Assembly (NCBI RefSeq): GCF_003946345.1
Contig: NZ_RHNY01000018.1
Span: forward strand, 1 to 53,344
Direction of reading: 5' to 3'
Source of the DNA: Levilactobacillus tongjiangensis
Lineage (GTDB): Bacteria; Bacillota; Bacilli; Lactobacillales; Lactobacillaceae
DNA length: 53,344 nt
Translations under genes and position numbers: made by a program
Shown here: one piece after another, positions 32,469-41,301 of the stretch
How the letters are laid out: each line of letters begins with the position of its first letter
How positions within the stretch are numbered: position 1 is the first letter of the stretch
Notes under the pieces: model-generated
Told to the model about the DNA's origin: nothing
The model's input: the letters and a program-made list of their open reading frames with translations, nothing else
Databases searched by the model: none

Positions 32469-33443
32469 GTGAAAACTAAAAAAATGATCATCGCTACGGC
32501 AACCCTGTTAGCCGCAGTTGGTATGGGCTCGGGTACTGCAATCAGCCAAGCAGGTTTGGGAGTCGATCAGGCTAGTGCTAAGTCCGTGCGTCACATCGCA
32601 ACGCCTAAGTCTTACAAGAAGTTGGCTAAGAAAGCTGTTCACGTTTCTAAAGGAAATCTGTATTCATCAGCTAAGCTAAGCAAGATTTCTCACAAGGCTA
32701 AGAACTACAGGCACACGACCTTCTATCGAACTAAGCAAGCTAAGGTGGTTAAGGCTAACAAGAAGACTGCTGTTTATAACTACATCAAATCAAGCAATGG
32801 TAAGACTAAGGGCTGGATTTGGCACGGTTATGTGAAGAATGGCAAGGCTCCAAAAGCTAAGACAAGCAAAGCTGTAGCCACGAGTGCTAAGTCGAAGTCA
32901 AGCTCATCTGTAAGCTCAAGCAATAAGATTAGTAAGAGCAAGCTAAAGAGTATTAGTAATGCTGTTAATAACACGAATAAACCTAGTGTCTTGAATAACT
33001 GGGTAATTAAACCTGGCAAAAAAGGCTCAGGTGCATTAACTGATTCTAAAGGATACCTGAAGCCTGCTAAGGGAACCAAGCTTTATTCTATTGGCGGTGG
33101 AACAGTTATTGGAACGCTCTCTAATGGTCATCGTATTATGGGAAACTCATATCATCCCTCTAAGTATTTGGAAGTAATGCCTGGGATGCATAGTAACTCC
33201 GAAAACTTCACTAATAATTCTGGACATTGGGTTGCATACTATATCAGTGGTGATGGATTAAAAGGAACCGCCGCCGCTCCACATAAAGGGTTTAAGTATA
33301 TGAGCGGAATGGACCAAGGATTGATTAGCGGATTTGATGGAGTTTGGTTAGGCAAGAACTCTAATTCAGATAGTGCTCTTTATAACTGGGGCTCTAAAAT
33401 TTTATTGATTAATAAGAAAGCAGCTCAAGCAAAGTTTTTCTAA
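32469..33443 (+). CDS. Secreted protein with SH3-like N-domain and unknown C-domain
   Basis: A 324-residue secreted protein. The GTG start at 32469 follows GAGGAG by ten bases. The signal peptide covers about residues 1-38. Residues of about 45-120 resemble the SH3-like unit also seen at 22062 (AVHVSKGNLYSSAKLSK, KTKGWIWHGYV). A Ser/Lys linker follows (residues of about 125-165). The C-terminal 150 residues (GGGTVIGTLSNGHRIMG, HWVAYYISGDGLKG, MDQGLISGFDGVWLG) are a conserved-looking domain that I do not recognise. It probably sits on the cell wall. It is AT-rich relative to its flanks. Confidence 0.75.
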   Translation: MKTKKMIIATATLLAAVGMGSGTAISQAGLGVDQASAKSVRHIATPKSYKKLAKKAVHVSKGNLYSSAKLSKISHKAKNYRHTTFYRTKQAKVVKANKKTAVYNYIKSSNGKTKGWIWHGYVKNGKAPKAKTSKAVATSAKSKSSSSVSSSNKISKSKLKSISNAVNNTNKPSVLNNWVIKPGKKGSGALTDSKGYLKPAKGTKLYSIGGGTVIGTLSNGHRIMGNSYHPSKYLEVMPGMHSNSENFTNNSGHWVAYYISGDGLKGTAAAPHKGFKYMSGMDQGLISGFDGVWLGKNSNSDSALYNWGSKILLINKKAAQAKFF

Positions 33444-33467
33444 TACAAATTTTTTAGTCACGATAAT

Positions 33468-33500
33468 GAAAAGCACCCTATATAGGGTGCTTTTCATTTT
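33468..33500 (+). terminator. Terminator of the 324-aa secreted protein gene
   Basis: AAGCACCCTA pairs with TAGGGTGCTT, followed by TTCATTTT. Confidence 0.9.
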
Positions 33501-33722
33501 ATACTTTTTGATGTGCGATTTGTATTAAAGTACTTCACCCCCACCAACGTGTGAAGTACAATTGACAAATTAGGCACCATTCAAGCTCATGCCACTAGCT
33601 CTAAGTAACAATATTCCACGGGTGTTAGACCATCACTGCTAAATACGATAAACTGGAGATGATTAGTAACACGCCACATAAGTAAGAAACTTCCTGCCAA
33701 CTTAGAAAGGGTTACATACACT

Positions 33723-35447
33723 ATGTTATTAGTTGCATTTTTCTGCACACTAGCCGCCTTTATCATGGGCATTATGGGGCTGGTTCAACGCCCCCAACAC
33801 GCCAAAATGTTGATTGGCGTCTACGTCTTTTACTACTTGATTGCCCTGCTGGCCGTCTTCGTGATGCTGCCAAGCAAAGCACTCTTTAGCTTGATCATCC
33901 TCAACGTCATCAGCGGTATCGCCTACCTGCCATTTTTGGCTTTCAGTAGTCCCAACGTGACGATCGAAGGTCCTGAAAAGAGTGGTCGGCCCCGCTTTCG
34001 TAGTCGCAACCGCGGACTCAACGTCGCCGCTGCCATTCTGGGCCTGCTCTTCTTAACCAGCCTCTTTGGCGCTGCCCAGACCCGTTTCGGCGTGAAGCCC
34101 GTCTACAACTCCTTGAAAATCAAGACCATGAAGACGGCGCCCCTTTTGGATAAGGATGCCACCCCCATCGCCATTGCGCCCAAGACCGTCCGCAACAAGA
34201 TGAACAAAGCCATGAGCACCGTTCCCAACACCTCCTACTACAAGTTGGGCGACCTCCAGACCCAAGTTGTGAAAGGCAAAACCGTCTACATCGCGCCCGT
34301 TGAATTCGACGGGTTTTGGCGGTGGCAACGCGCCCGCGAGACGCCGGGTTACTTCATGATCGACGCCACCAACGTGAACGCCGAACCCCATTTCGTCAAA
34401 CAGTCCATGAAATACACGCCGAGTGCCTACCTGATGGACGACGCCCAACGAGTCATCTACAATCGTTTTCCAGGTTGGGTCCAAGAAGGCCAACCGCAAC
34501 TCGAAATCAAAGACAACGGCGAACCCTACTTCATTCAAACGGTTTATAAAGCGCGCGGCGTCTCCAGTCGTATCAATTACCACAGCCTGCACGTCGTTGT
34601 CCTGAACGCCAAGACCGGGGCCACTAGCCTCTACGCTGCCGCCAAAGCCCCCAAGTTTATCAACGAATCAATTGCCTCCTCCACCGCTGCCGAAATGAAC
34701 GACATTTTCGGCTGGTACGGCAACGGCTACTTCAATGCGCATTTCAACAAGACCGGCGTTAAGGAACCCAACAGTAATGGGACCGAGGACGGCGTCACAC
34801 CCGTAGTCGACAAGCACGGTGATATCTCGTACTTTAACGACTTCACCTCACCTAAGACCAGCGCAGATTCAACCATGGGTTACTCCATGATCAACGCCAG
34901 AACCGGAACCCTGACCTACTACACTGGTAAAAATATCGGGGTCATGGACAGTGACGGTGCCAAGAAGATTGCCGAGAAGGAATACGTGGCCCAGAAATGG
35001 ACTGCCACCATGCCAATCATGTACAACATCGATGGCACGCCAACCTGGGTCGTTTCCCTGCTAGACTCCACCGGTGCCTTCCGGAGTTACGCCTACATCA
35101 AGGCCGCCGACCAAAGCGTGAAGGCTTACGCCACGACGGCGACCCAGGCACTGGACCAGTACCGGGTGCAACTCGCCTCCGTTGGCTCCACGGCCAGCTC
35201 GACCACGAACTCCAAGGTTACGAAGACCAAGGGAACTGTGGAACGGGTCGTCGTCATTCCAAATGGGGACACCCAAAACGTACTGTTTGCCTTAAAAGGC
35301 AACGACACCCTCTGGACCGTGGGAACTGCCGATTACCCGAAGGCCGTCTTGATGAAGGCTGGCGACCGAGTCAAACTGACCGGCCGAATCAACCAGAGCG
35401 CCAAGACGGGAACCGTCGAAACCTACACGAACCAGACGTTTAAATAG
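33723..35447 (+). CDS. Large membrane-anchored protein, family uncertain (574 aa)
   Basis: Four membrane segments lie within the first 120 residues (about 3-22, 27-47, 52-78 and 97-115), followed by an extracellular part of about 450 residues. That part has PepSY-like stretches (INARTGTLTYYTGKN, TPTWVVSLLDSTGAF) and ends in a small beta domain (GDRVKLTGRINQSAKTGTVE) that resembles an OB fold. Similar proteins are annotated only as cell-shape or surface proteins in lactobacilli, as far as I recall. AAAGGG lies upstream of ATG. GC is high again here compared with the preceding genes. Confidence 0.75.
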   Translation: MLLVAFFCTLAAFIMGIMGLVQRPQHAKMLIGVYVFYYLIALLAVFVMLPSKALFSLIILNVISGIAYLPFLAFSSPNVTIEGPEKSGRPRFRSRNRGLNVAAAILGLLFLTSLFGAAQTRFGVKPVYNSLKIKTMKTAPLLDKDATPIAIAPKTVRNKMNKAMSTVPNTSYYKLGDLQTQVVKGKTVYIAPVEFDGFWRWQRARETPGYFMIDATNVNAEPHFVKQSMKYTPSAYLMDDAQRVIYNRFPGWVQEGQPQLEIKDNGEPYFIQTVYKARGVSSRINYHSLHVVVLNAKTGATSLYAAAKAPKFINESIASSTAAEMNDIFGWYGNGYFNAHFNKTGVKEPNSNGTEDGVTPVVDKHGDISYFNDFTSPKTSADSTMGYSMINARTGTLTYYTGKNIGVMDSDGAKKIAEKEYVAQKWTATMPIMYNIDGTPTWVVSLLDSTGAFRSYAYIKAADQSVKAYATTATQALDQYRVQLASVGSTASSTTNSKVTKTKGTVERVVVIPNGDTQNVLFALKGNDTLWTVGTADYPKAVLMKAGDRVKLTGRINQSAKTGTVETYTNQTFK

Positions 35448-35491
35448 GCCCTACTCTTACTAACGAAATTCAGGTGAGATTTGTCACCCTC
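35447..35491 (+). repeat. 45-bp repeat after a gene stop (copy 1)
   Basis: CTTACTAACGAAATTCA and GTCACCCT are shared with 43626-43670, where they also follow directly after a stop codon. In this copy GGTGA and TCACC can pair. Confidence 0.6.
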
Positions 35492-35580
35492 TTTCTTGAA
35501 ATACTTGACCATTTGTCTCAGTTTTAAAAAGGCAAGCTCTTATTTTTAAATTTGATTGTCAAAGTAGCCGGATTGATTAA

Positions 35581-35596
35581 CATTGTTAGTACAATG
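35581..35596. promoter_or_regulatory. Palindrome upstream of the toxin-antitoxin pair
   Basis: CATTGT and ACAATG are perfect arms around TAGT, 28 bases before the antitoxin start. Toxin-antitoxin operons are usually repressed by their own antitoxin, so this is a candidate operator. Confidence 0.5.
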
Positions 35597-35624
35597 CTAT
35601 ATACTATCTTTGGAGGTGAGCGTA

Positions 35625-35894
35625 TTGTCAAAAAACACAACCCTGACCATTCGATTAAACAAAGATGTCAAAGAACATGCCGCCAAAGTTGCCTCTGGCA
35701 TGGGCTTAGACTTAAGTACTGCCGTCAACATGTTCTTAGTCGAACTAAATAAAACCAATAAATTACCTTTCACACCAACAGGTCCCGAGTTCCCAGACAT
35801 TTGGAAAGATGATCCCAAGGATATCGCAAGCTTTAATCAGCACATAGGCCTATTAGATGATGGGAGAAATTATGGTAAAGAAAACACCGATTAA
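35625..35894 (+). CDS. RelB/DinJ-type antitoxin
   Basis: An 89-residue protein with the ribbon-helix-helix start NTTLTIRLNKDVKEHAAKVA and helix DLSTAVNMFLVEL, typical of RelB/DinJ antitoxins, followed by an acidic, probably disordered tail that would bind the toxin. TTG at 35625 is chosen because TGGAGGTGAG lies just upstream. It overlaps the toxin start by 23 bases, so the two are co-translated. Confidence 0.88.
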   Translation: MSKNTTLTIRLNKDVKEHAAKVASGMGLDLSTAVNMFLVELNKTNKLPFTPTGPEFPDIWKDDPKDIASFNQHIGLLDDGRNYGKENTD

Positions 35895-36225
35895 ACAAGG
35901 TCAACTTTATTGGATTGATTGTGAACCACATGCTGGCCACGAAGAGGGGGGCCATAGTCCTCTAAGCAACAATATCCGGCGCCCCGTTGTCGTTGTTTCA
36001 AATAATCGTTTTAACCATTCAGGAATGTCTATTGTTTTTCCAATCACATCTAAGAGGCTTAAGAGTCGTTACCTTTTGCCAATTACTGCCAAACATCCAT
36101 CAAGTATCATTTTGACTCAGATTCTAGGTTATGATATGTTAGCTCGCAATGCAGAACCACTTAACGCATCTGTTTCAAAGGAACAATTAGCGTATCTCAA
36201 AGAAATTGTCCTTCGCATGCTTTGA
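35872..36225 (+). CDS. PemK/MazF-family mRNA endoribonuclease toxin
   Basis: A 117-residue protein with the family features QGQLYWIDCEPHAGHEEGGH, RRPVVVVSNNRFN and VFPITSKR, then LTQILGYDMLAR. The family cleaves mRNA at short sequences and halts growth when the antitoxin is lost. ATG at 35872 (MVKKTP) is preferred over 35857 because GGGAGAAATT lies before it. The partner is RelB-like rather than the classical MazE fold. Confidence 0.9.
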   Translation: MVKKTPIKQGQLYWIDCEPHAGHEEGGHSPLSNNIRRPVVVVSNNRFNHSGMSIVFPITSKRLKSRYLLPITAKHPSSIILTQILGYDMLARNAEPLNASVSKEQLAYLKEIVLRML

Positions 36226-36263
36226 TGATCCACCAAATGATTTTTTAAAGCCCAAGAATATAA

Positions 36264-36428
36264 AAACAGGTTTGAGATAAAAGTCTCAAACCTGTTTTTG
36301 CACTCCGAACATATATAGTCGAAACGTGCGACAAAAGGCAGTCAACTCCGCTTAACCCCGCTAGACAAACAATCCAAGACCGGATTATTCGTCTAGCAAC
36401 GTTAATGCTCATTGACTAACCGCCTTTG
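36264..36428 (+). repeat. Family 2 element with terminator, 36.3 kb copy
   Basis: The hairpin ACAGGTTTGAGA/TCTCAAACCTGT with TTTT terminates the toxin operon. The element follows: lead CGAAACGTGCGAC, outer arms AAAGGCAGTCAA with TTGACTAACCGCCTTT, core CGCTTAAC with GTTAATGC, inner CGCTAGAC with GTCTAGC, and AATCC with GGATT. It is the best-preserved copy with its terminator. Confidence 0.8.
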
Positions 36429-36439
36429 CCCCACTCTCT

Positions 36440-37447
36440 TTACCGTTGAAAGTTCGTATCGTCTGAAGCCAACGGTCCCACTAATTCGTGTGGCACGTAT
36501 GGCTCTTCCAGATATTTCACATCAGCCGGCGTCAGTTGGAGGTCCAATGCCTTAACGGCGCCCTGCAAATGCGACGACTTCGTAGCGCCGATGATGGGGG
36601 CAGTCACCGTCTGCTTTTGTAACAGCCAGGCCAATGCGACCTGAACACGGTCCACACCGTGCTTGTCGGCAATCTCACCAACCCGCTGGATGATCGGCAT
36701 ATCCAACTGCTTACTATCATCGTACTTGGAACGGGCCACTTTATCAGTCGCATACCGCTTCGTATCCCCGGCCCAATCGCGGGTCAAGCGACCGGATGCC
36801 AGTGGGCTGTATGGTGTCACCGCAATCCCCTGGTCCGCACACAGCGGCAGCATCTCCCGTTCCTCTTCCCTGTAAAGAAGATTCAAGTGATTCTGCATCG
36901 ACACAAATTTGGTCCAACCGTGCTGTTCAGCCACCGCTTGCGCCTTTTCAAACTGCCAAGCAAACATGGCCGAGGCTCCGATGTAACGGGCCTTACCGGA
37001 CTTCACAACGTCGTTCAACGCCTCCATGGTTTCTTCAATTGGCGTGGTGTAATCCCACCGATGAATGATGTACAGATCCACGTAGTCCGTCTGCAGGCGT
37101 GCCAGACTCTGGTCGATCTGAGACAAGATGGCCTTGCGGGACAATCCCGCCACGTTAGGCGCTTGGTTCGGAGTGAAGAACACCTTCGTGGCTAATACAA
37201 CTTCGTCACGATTGGCCAACTTATTCAGTGCGTGACCCACGAACCGTTCACTATCGCCGTGTGAGTAAATATTCGCTGTATCAAAGAAGTTAATACCCAG
37301 GTCTAACGCCTCACGAATGACTTGTTCGCTAGCCGTTTCAGCGATGGCCCAGGGAAACATCCCCGTCGACGCGTTACCGAATCCCATGGTCCCTAAACAC
37401 AACCGGGAAACGTCTAATCCGGTACGTCCTAGTTTTACGTAATCCAT
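36440..37447 (-). CDS. Aldo/keto reductase (335 aa)
   Basis: An NADPH-dependent reductase of carbonyl compounds. The opening YVKLGRTGLDVSRLCLGTMGFG, catalytic Asp/Tyr in NFFDTANIYSHGDSER, Lys in VLATKVFF and His in YIIHRWD are intact. The late ITAP-IIGATKSSHL stretch binds the cofactor phosphate. It belongs to the larger AKR group of YajO/Tas-like enzymes; the substrate is unknown. ATG at 37447 has AAGGATGG upstream. It lies downstream of a family 2 element and alone in its transcription unit. Confidence 0.92.
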   Translation of the reverse strand: MDYVKLGRTGLDVSRLCLGTMGFGNASTGMFPWAIAETASEQVIREALDLGINFFDTANIYSHGDSERFVGHALNKLANRDEVVLATKVFFTPNQAPNVAGLSRKAILSQIDQSLARLQTDYVDLYIIHRWDYTTPIEETMEALNDVVKSGKARYIGASAMFAWQFEKAQAVAEQHGWTKFVSMQNHLNLLYREEEREMLPLCADQGIAVTPYSPLASGRLTRDWAGDTKRYATDKVARSKYDDSKQLDMPIIQRVGEIADKHGVDRVQVALAWLLQKQTVTAPIIGATKSSHLQGAVKALDLQLTPADVKYLEEPYVPHELVGPLASDDTNFQR

Positions 37448-37574
37448 TGTCTACCATCCTTTTCTGCAATGATTTCTATGTACGTCAGCCGATTCAGCCA
37501 ACTGACTAAATTTAGTATAGAGTCTTCGACCAACTCGAAGGCAAGTCCCATACTGATGACGCCATAACCGATCG

Positions 37575-38246
37575 CTAACCCTCAAACACCAACCCACCCT
37601 GATTGACCAGCGTGTCTGGCGTCAAGATAGTGGTTGTCGATTCCTGCACCATGTCTTGACCGGCTGCTTGATAGCGCCGGTAACCCGCTGACTGACAGAG
37701 AGTCTGGTAAGCCAATAGATCGGTATAAACATCAAAACGCACCCAATTTTGTGGCGCCGTCACCGACCGACCAATGTACGTTGCCAGAATCCCCTGAGTA
37801 CCTGCCAACCAGGTCCGGAGGGACGTTTGCATCAACTTCCGGTACGCTTCCTCCTTGCCCGCCTGCAACGTGAACTCATGTAACTGAATAAAGTGCCCGT
37901 CATCCTGAGTCCCCCGCAACGATTGTTTCAGTTCCAGTAAGAGTACCGGCGTCAAATTGATCACCGTCTGGTCGGTGACCGCTTGTTCAGCGACGTCCTT
38001 AAAAGCCGAAAACTGTGGTGACTTTGCGTGCGTGTCATAACTAGTTTGATCGCGATAAATTTCCACAACCCGATTAGCCGTCCCCGCCGCATCGACGTGG
38101 GTCGCATACATGGCGAGGGTCCCCGCCTCATTTTCAATTGAAGTTTGTAGATTGTGCTGACCCGCCGCGACAAAAGCGTCACGTTGGTCAGCTTTGATTT
38201 TTAATTTAAATAATCGAAATAGTGGTGCTGGGTGTTCCTGTGCCAT
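37575..38246 (-). CDS. Tandem ABM-domain protein (putative quinol monooxygenase)
   Basis: A 223-residue protein with two dimeric alpha/beta-barrel ABM domains. The first spans about residues 10-105 (LFKLKIKADQRDAFVAAGQH, then GTLAMYATHVD), the second about 118-215 (IQLHEFTLQAGKEEAYRKLM, then GILATYIGRS). Single-domain members form dimers; the fusion can make a pseudo-dimer. ABM proteins oxidise quinols or degrade polyketides or heme-like compounds, but the substrate is unknown here. Confidence 0.8.
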   Translation of the reverse strand: MAQEHPAPLFRLFKLKIKADQRDAFVAAGQHNLQTSIENEAGTLAMYATHVDAAGTANRVVEIYRDQTSYDTHAKSPQFSAFKDVAEQAVTDQTVINLTPVLLLELKQSLRGTQDDGHFIQLHEFTLQAGKEEAYRKLMQTSLRTWLAGTQGILATYIGRSVTAPQNWVRFDVYTDLLAYQTLCQSAGYRRYQAAGQDMVQESTTTILTPDTLVNQGGLVFEG

Positions 38247-38345
38247 CGAAATCGCTGCCCTTCACTCGTTTAATTAGTTACTAAAAAGGTTGAAAGTTCC
38301 AAAACCAAGAATAATAAGGCATTATAGACGAGAAATTAGTGTCAT

Positions 38346-38530
38346 CAGCCACCTGCGGCGGTCAGATATTCCGCCTGCTGTGGGGAACGCCTCCGGCCTG
38401 AGAAGCGGTCCTCCGGCTCGGTTTGAAGCCTGGAAAACCACCAGTCTCCAAACACGTCCCACGCTGTAAGCCGAAAATCGGCTAACACCGTCGACACAGC
38501 TGCCTCCACCTCTGACCACCTCCGGTTAAA
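38346..38530 (-). repeat. Family 1 unit inside the 545-bp element
   Basis: On the minus strand the P1 ends are GGTCAGA/CTGACC, P2 is GCCGATTTTCGGC, P3 is GTGGGAC with a GTTCCCCAC partner, and P4 is TTTGGAGACTGG with CCAGGCTTCAAA. It is nearly identical to the 51342 unit. The pairing of P1 is weaker than in free-standing copies. Confidence 0.8.
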
Positions 38531-38596
38531 CAGGCTCTCGGAAACTAAGCTAGCTTAGATGACTGTACTTACTCACTATTATTGGCGTTCCACTAG

Positions 38597-38757
38597 GTAG
38601 CCGAGAGTGCGTCAAATTTGGACTCAGCCGTGGGATTTTCAAGCGATTCTCTTGAAAATGGCGACTTAAAGACGTGCCCTGCGGCTTCAAGCGAGGGGGA
38701 AGACCACCCTTTGGCTTGTCCCCGTTCCAGTCCAAATTTGGCGAACGGTAAGGCGGC
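38597..38757 (+). repeat. Shorter family 1 variant inside the 545-bp element
   Basis: P1 is CAAATTTGGACT with AGTCCAAATTTG. The three hairpins are ATTTTCAAG/CTTGAAAAT, CTTAAAG/CTTCAAG and a GGGG-AAGACCAC-CCCC type with loop CCCTTTGGC. It keeps the family outline but has different sequences. Its close relative is at 51602. Confidence 0.75.
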
Positions 38758-38839
38758 AACTTCCCACTACGTCTGACCCACCACCTTGTTGTATCAGGTA
38801 CAGTGGGTGTTTCAGTACTTTCAACCTTTAATTAATTGC

Positions 38840-39421
38840 TTACGCCAATGGTGCTAATGGTTTGATGACCCGCGCAGGTACGCCACCGACGACCGTATTA
38901 GCCGGCACGTCTTTGGTGACCACGGCGCCGGCACCCACGACAACGTTGTTGCCAATGTGGACGCCGCCAATAATGGTGACGTTGCCGACAATCCACACGT
39001 CATCGCCAACGGTAATTGGCTTGGTGTAGGTGACCAAGTAACGGGAACCGTCTGGACGCACGCCAAACCGTTGTGTCGCATCCAGATCGTGCGCTCCGCA
39101 GTAAAACTTGGTATCCGGCGCAATGATGACGCGGTTACCTAACGTAATTTTGTTTGAATCTTGAAACGTGCAATTGCCATTGATGAAGACATCATCACCA
39201 ACCGTCATGTGTTGCCCGTAGAGTGCACTAAACGTCCCATTAATGGTCAATCGGACCCCGGTTCGCCCAAAGAACGCCTGAATAGCAGCGGCCCGTTGCG
39301 TGCCAGTCGCCGTATTGATGGCTGTAACTAACTTGCGGCCACGGGCTAAGATTCCCTGCAACTCTGGATCACGGTAATCGTAATCCTGAACCGCCAATAA
39401 TTTTTCGTGTTCCGTCATCAT
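38840..39421 (-). CDS. Maltose/galactoside O-acetyltransferase-like hexapeptide enzyme
   Basis: A 193-residue left-handed beta-helix acetyltransferase. The N-terminal MTEHEKLLA with YDYRDPELQ is typical of the LacA/Maa group, and repeats such as IGNNVVVGAGAVVTKDVPAN form the coil. The catalytic His lies in YCGAHDLD. It transfers acetyl from acetyl-CoA to a sugar or similar acceptor; the physiological role is probably detoxification. ATG at 39421 has AGGAGAG nine bases upstream. It is the last gene of a three-gene unit with the amidohydrolase and the NAD-binding protein. Confidence 0.88.
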   Translation of the reverse strand: MMTEHEKLLAVQDYDYRDPELQGILARGRKLVTAINTATGTQRAAAIQAFFGRTGVRLTINGTFSALYGQHMTVGDDVFINGNCTFQDSNKITLGNRVIIAPDTKFYCGAHDLDATQRFGVRPDGSRYLVTYTKPITVGDDVWIVGNVTIIGGVHIGNNVVVGAGAVVTKDVPANTVVGGVPARVIKPLAPLA

Positions 39422-39507
39422 CTCGTTAATCTCTCCTAACGCAAATCGGGCAACCGAACCAGTTGGTTCAAGGTCACCCGATTATCCTTTTATCGCTGAC
39501 CTGATAC

Positions 39508-40416
39508 TTACGCCGTCAAGGCCTGCCAGTTATCCCTAAAAATAGCCTGCTTCTGCGCCGTTGTAATCGCCATGTCATTGACAGCCTGTTCGATGACCGC
39601 CGTTGGCCCCACTGGTGGGATACCAAATGGTGAATCGGTCCCAAATAAAACGTGGTCAATGCCGAAGAAATCGACTGCTAATTCCAACGCCTTGGGATTA
39701 CCCAGAATGGCCGTATCCACGTAAAACTTTTGAAAGTCCGCGTAGTCCTCAGCCGTTTGGATGTACTTGATGCGTTGACTAAAGTACGGGACCATCGCGC
39801 CAGCATGATGAACAATGACCTTCAGCCCCGGATACTTCCGAAAATACTTCGCGGCTACGATGCCATACATCGCTTGGGTAAGCTCGTATTCCCAGCTAAA
39901 CGTCAAGTTGTTAGCCGGCTTCTGCATATCAAAGACCGGATGCAACCAGATGGGCGTACCGATGGCGGCCATTTTAGCAAAAACGGGTTCATACGCTTCA
40001 GCCGTAACCGGCTGGCCCAACGCTTGCGTGAAGAGCTGGACGCCGACCAACGCATCACTGCCAGCCACCTGGTCGTCGATGATCTGCAGGGCGGCAGGCA
40101 CGTTATTCATCGGTAACATCGCCACCCCAGCTGGGAAAATATCGCGATTATCCCGCACCATGGCGGCAATTTCAGCATTGGCAGACCGACACAATTTGGC
40201 GGCCTGGTCAGGGTCAACAAAGTCTTCCGGATTCAAGTTGACCGCCGAAATAATTTGTTGGTGAGCCGTTGGTAACGAGGATCGGTGTTGCGCAACGTCC
40301 GTCAATAGGTCGTTCTTCATATAGGGGAAATTAGCCAGGACGTTGGGGTGAATCGCGTTCATTTGTGCCAAAAACTTGGGTGGTAGAACGTGGGCAAAAA
40401 CATCAATCACTGCCAT
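39508..40416 (-). CDS. Amidohydrolase-2 family protein (ACMSD-like)
   Basis: A 302-residue TIM-barrel protein of the decarboxylase/amidohydrolase family. Ligand segments IWLHPVFD, KVIVHHAGAMVPYFS and HVLFGTDSPFG are present. The N-terminal metal motif HxH reads FAHVLPP, so its first His is Phe; this may alter the metal centre or be a subfamily trait. The substrate is not evident. The start lies 12 bases after the upstream stop, so it is in an operon with the NAD-binding protein. Confidence 0.85.
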   Translation of the reverse strand: MAVIDVFAHVLPPKFLAQMNAIHPNVLANFPYMKNDLLTDVAQHRSSLPTAHQQIISAVNLNPEDFVDPDQAAKLCRSANAEIAAMVRDNRDIFPAGVAMLPMNNVPAALQIIDDQVAGSDALVGVQLFTQALGQPVTAEAYEPVFAKMAAIGTPIWLHPVFDMQKPANNLTFSWEYELTQAMYGIVAAKYFRKYPGLKVIVHHAGAMVPYFSQRIKYIQTAEDYADFQKFYVDTAILGNPKALELAVDFFGIDHVLFGTDSPFGIPPVGPTAVIEQAVNDMAITTAQKQAIFRDNWQALTA

Positions 40417-40428
40417 CGTGATGCCCCC

Positions 40429-41070
40429 TTAGTACCAGCTAGGCTTGTCGCCGTCAGTTCCGGCCTTGTCCAGCCCAACACTGGCCTTCTCGTAGGTCGC
40501 TGGCTGGTTGATGACCTTGACCACGAAGTCCGCCACACTTTGCCGGGAAACTTCGGTCCCTTTAAACCCATCAGCTAACGTCGTCACTTCGTAATCGACC
40601 TCGGTGTTATTTGTTAACCAGGCAGGGCGAACTTCAGTGTAATCCAATCCAGACTTGGCCACCAGTTCCGCCGTCCGGGCAAACGCTGGTAAGTAGGCCC
40701 CAATCATCTGGTGGTTCCACTCGCCAAACTTGCCAGGTACTTCATCGTGAGCGCCCAGTGAGCTGATGTAGATCAACCGTGACTTGCCAGTCTGCTTCAT
40801 GGCATCCACGACGCTCTGCGTTTGAACGTCCAAATCGGTACCACCCAAGTTGGAGTAAACGACGTCGGCATTGCTCATCGCTGTGGCAACAGCCGCTGTG
40901 TCGTGCACATCCCCGTCTACCAAGGTGACCCGGTCGTTTTGTTCATACTTGGCCAGTCGTGAGGCATTCCGTAAGAACAGGATCAACGTATCGTCGGTCT
41001 CCTGCAATAACCGTTCCGCAACTAATTGTGCCATGGCACCATGGGCACCGAGAATCATAACTTTTGTCAT
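40429..41070 (-). CDS. NAD(P)-binding SDR-like protein (213 aa)
   Basis: A Rossmann-fold protein of the NmrA/YwnB-like atypical short-chain reductases. It starts MTKVMILGAHGAMAQLVAER (GxxGxxx cofactor motif), has DGDVHDTAAVATAMSNADVV in the acidic region and ISSLGAHDEVPG where the active-site Ser would be. The classical YxxxK is absent, so it may be a redox sensor or epimerase-like enzyme. ATG at 41070 follows AGGAGG; the longer frame has no site. It is first in the three-gene unit. Confidence 0.88.
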   Translation of the reverse strand: MTKVMILGAHGAMAQLVAERLLQETDDTLILFLRNASRLAKYEQNDRVTLVDGDVHDTAAVATAMSNADVVYSNLGGTDLDVQTQSVVDAMKQTGKSRLIYISSLGAHDEVPGKFGEWNHQMIGAYLPAFARTAELVAKSGLDYTEVRPAWLTNNTEVDYEVTTLADGFKGTEVSRQSVADFVVKVINQPATYEKASVGLDKAGTDGDKPSWY

Positions 41071-41301
41071 TTTGAATCCTCCTAATTTTTTATCATGGAT
41101 AGCTTCGTCTATATTTTCTAGCCACCAGTTACGCCCAGCTGAATAAAATCTGCGAGTCGGCAACTAGTAGGTCAACATTTTAAATATAACCCTTTCAACC
41201 GTTTAATACTCACTAATTAGTCCGGCAATCAAGAAAGTTAAGTGACAGTATTCTGTGTAACTGCACAGAACGTTGCACGCTGACCAGCTACAAGTTTAAG
41301 C

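Larger units (their letters stand above)
38285..38829. mobile_element. TIR-bounded composite non-coding element, 545 bp
   Basis: The ends are perfect 13-bp inverted repeats (AAAGGTTGAAAGT and ACTTTCAACCTTT). Inside are one family 1 unit in minus orientation (38346-38530) and one in plus orientation (38597-38757). Over its whole length it resembles 51269-51859. It has no coding capacity, so mobility would need a transposase from elsewhere. No clear target duplication is visible. It fills the gap between the ABM gene and an acetyltransferase. Confidence 0.75.

Noticed and set aside
34053-34592. 179-codon minus-strand frame inside the 574-aa gene
   Set aside because: Shadow of a GC-rich coding frame; composition follows the opposite strand codons and no ribosome site is present.
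38285-38829. Insertion sequence
   Set aside because: Inverted ends are present but there is no transposase frame, so only a non-autonomous element is supported.
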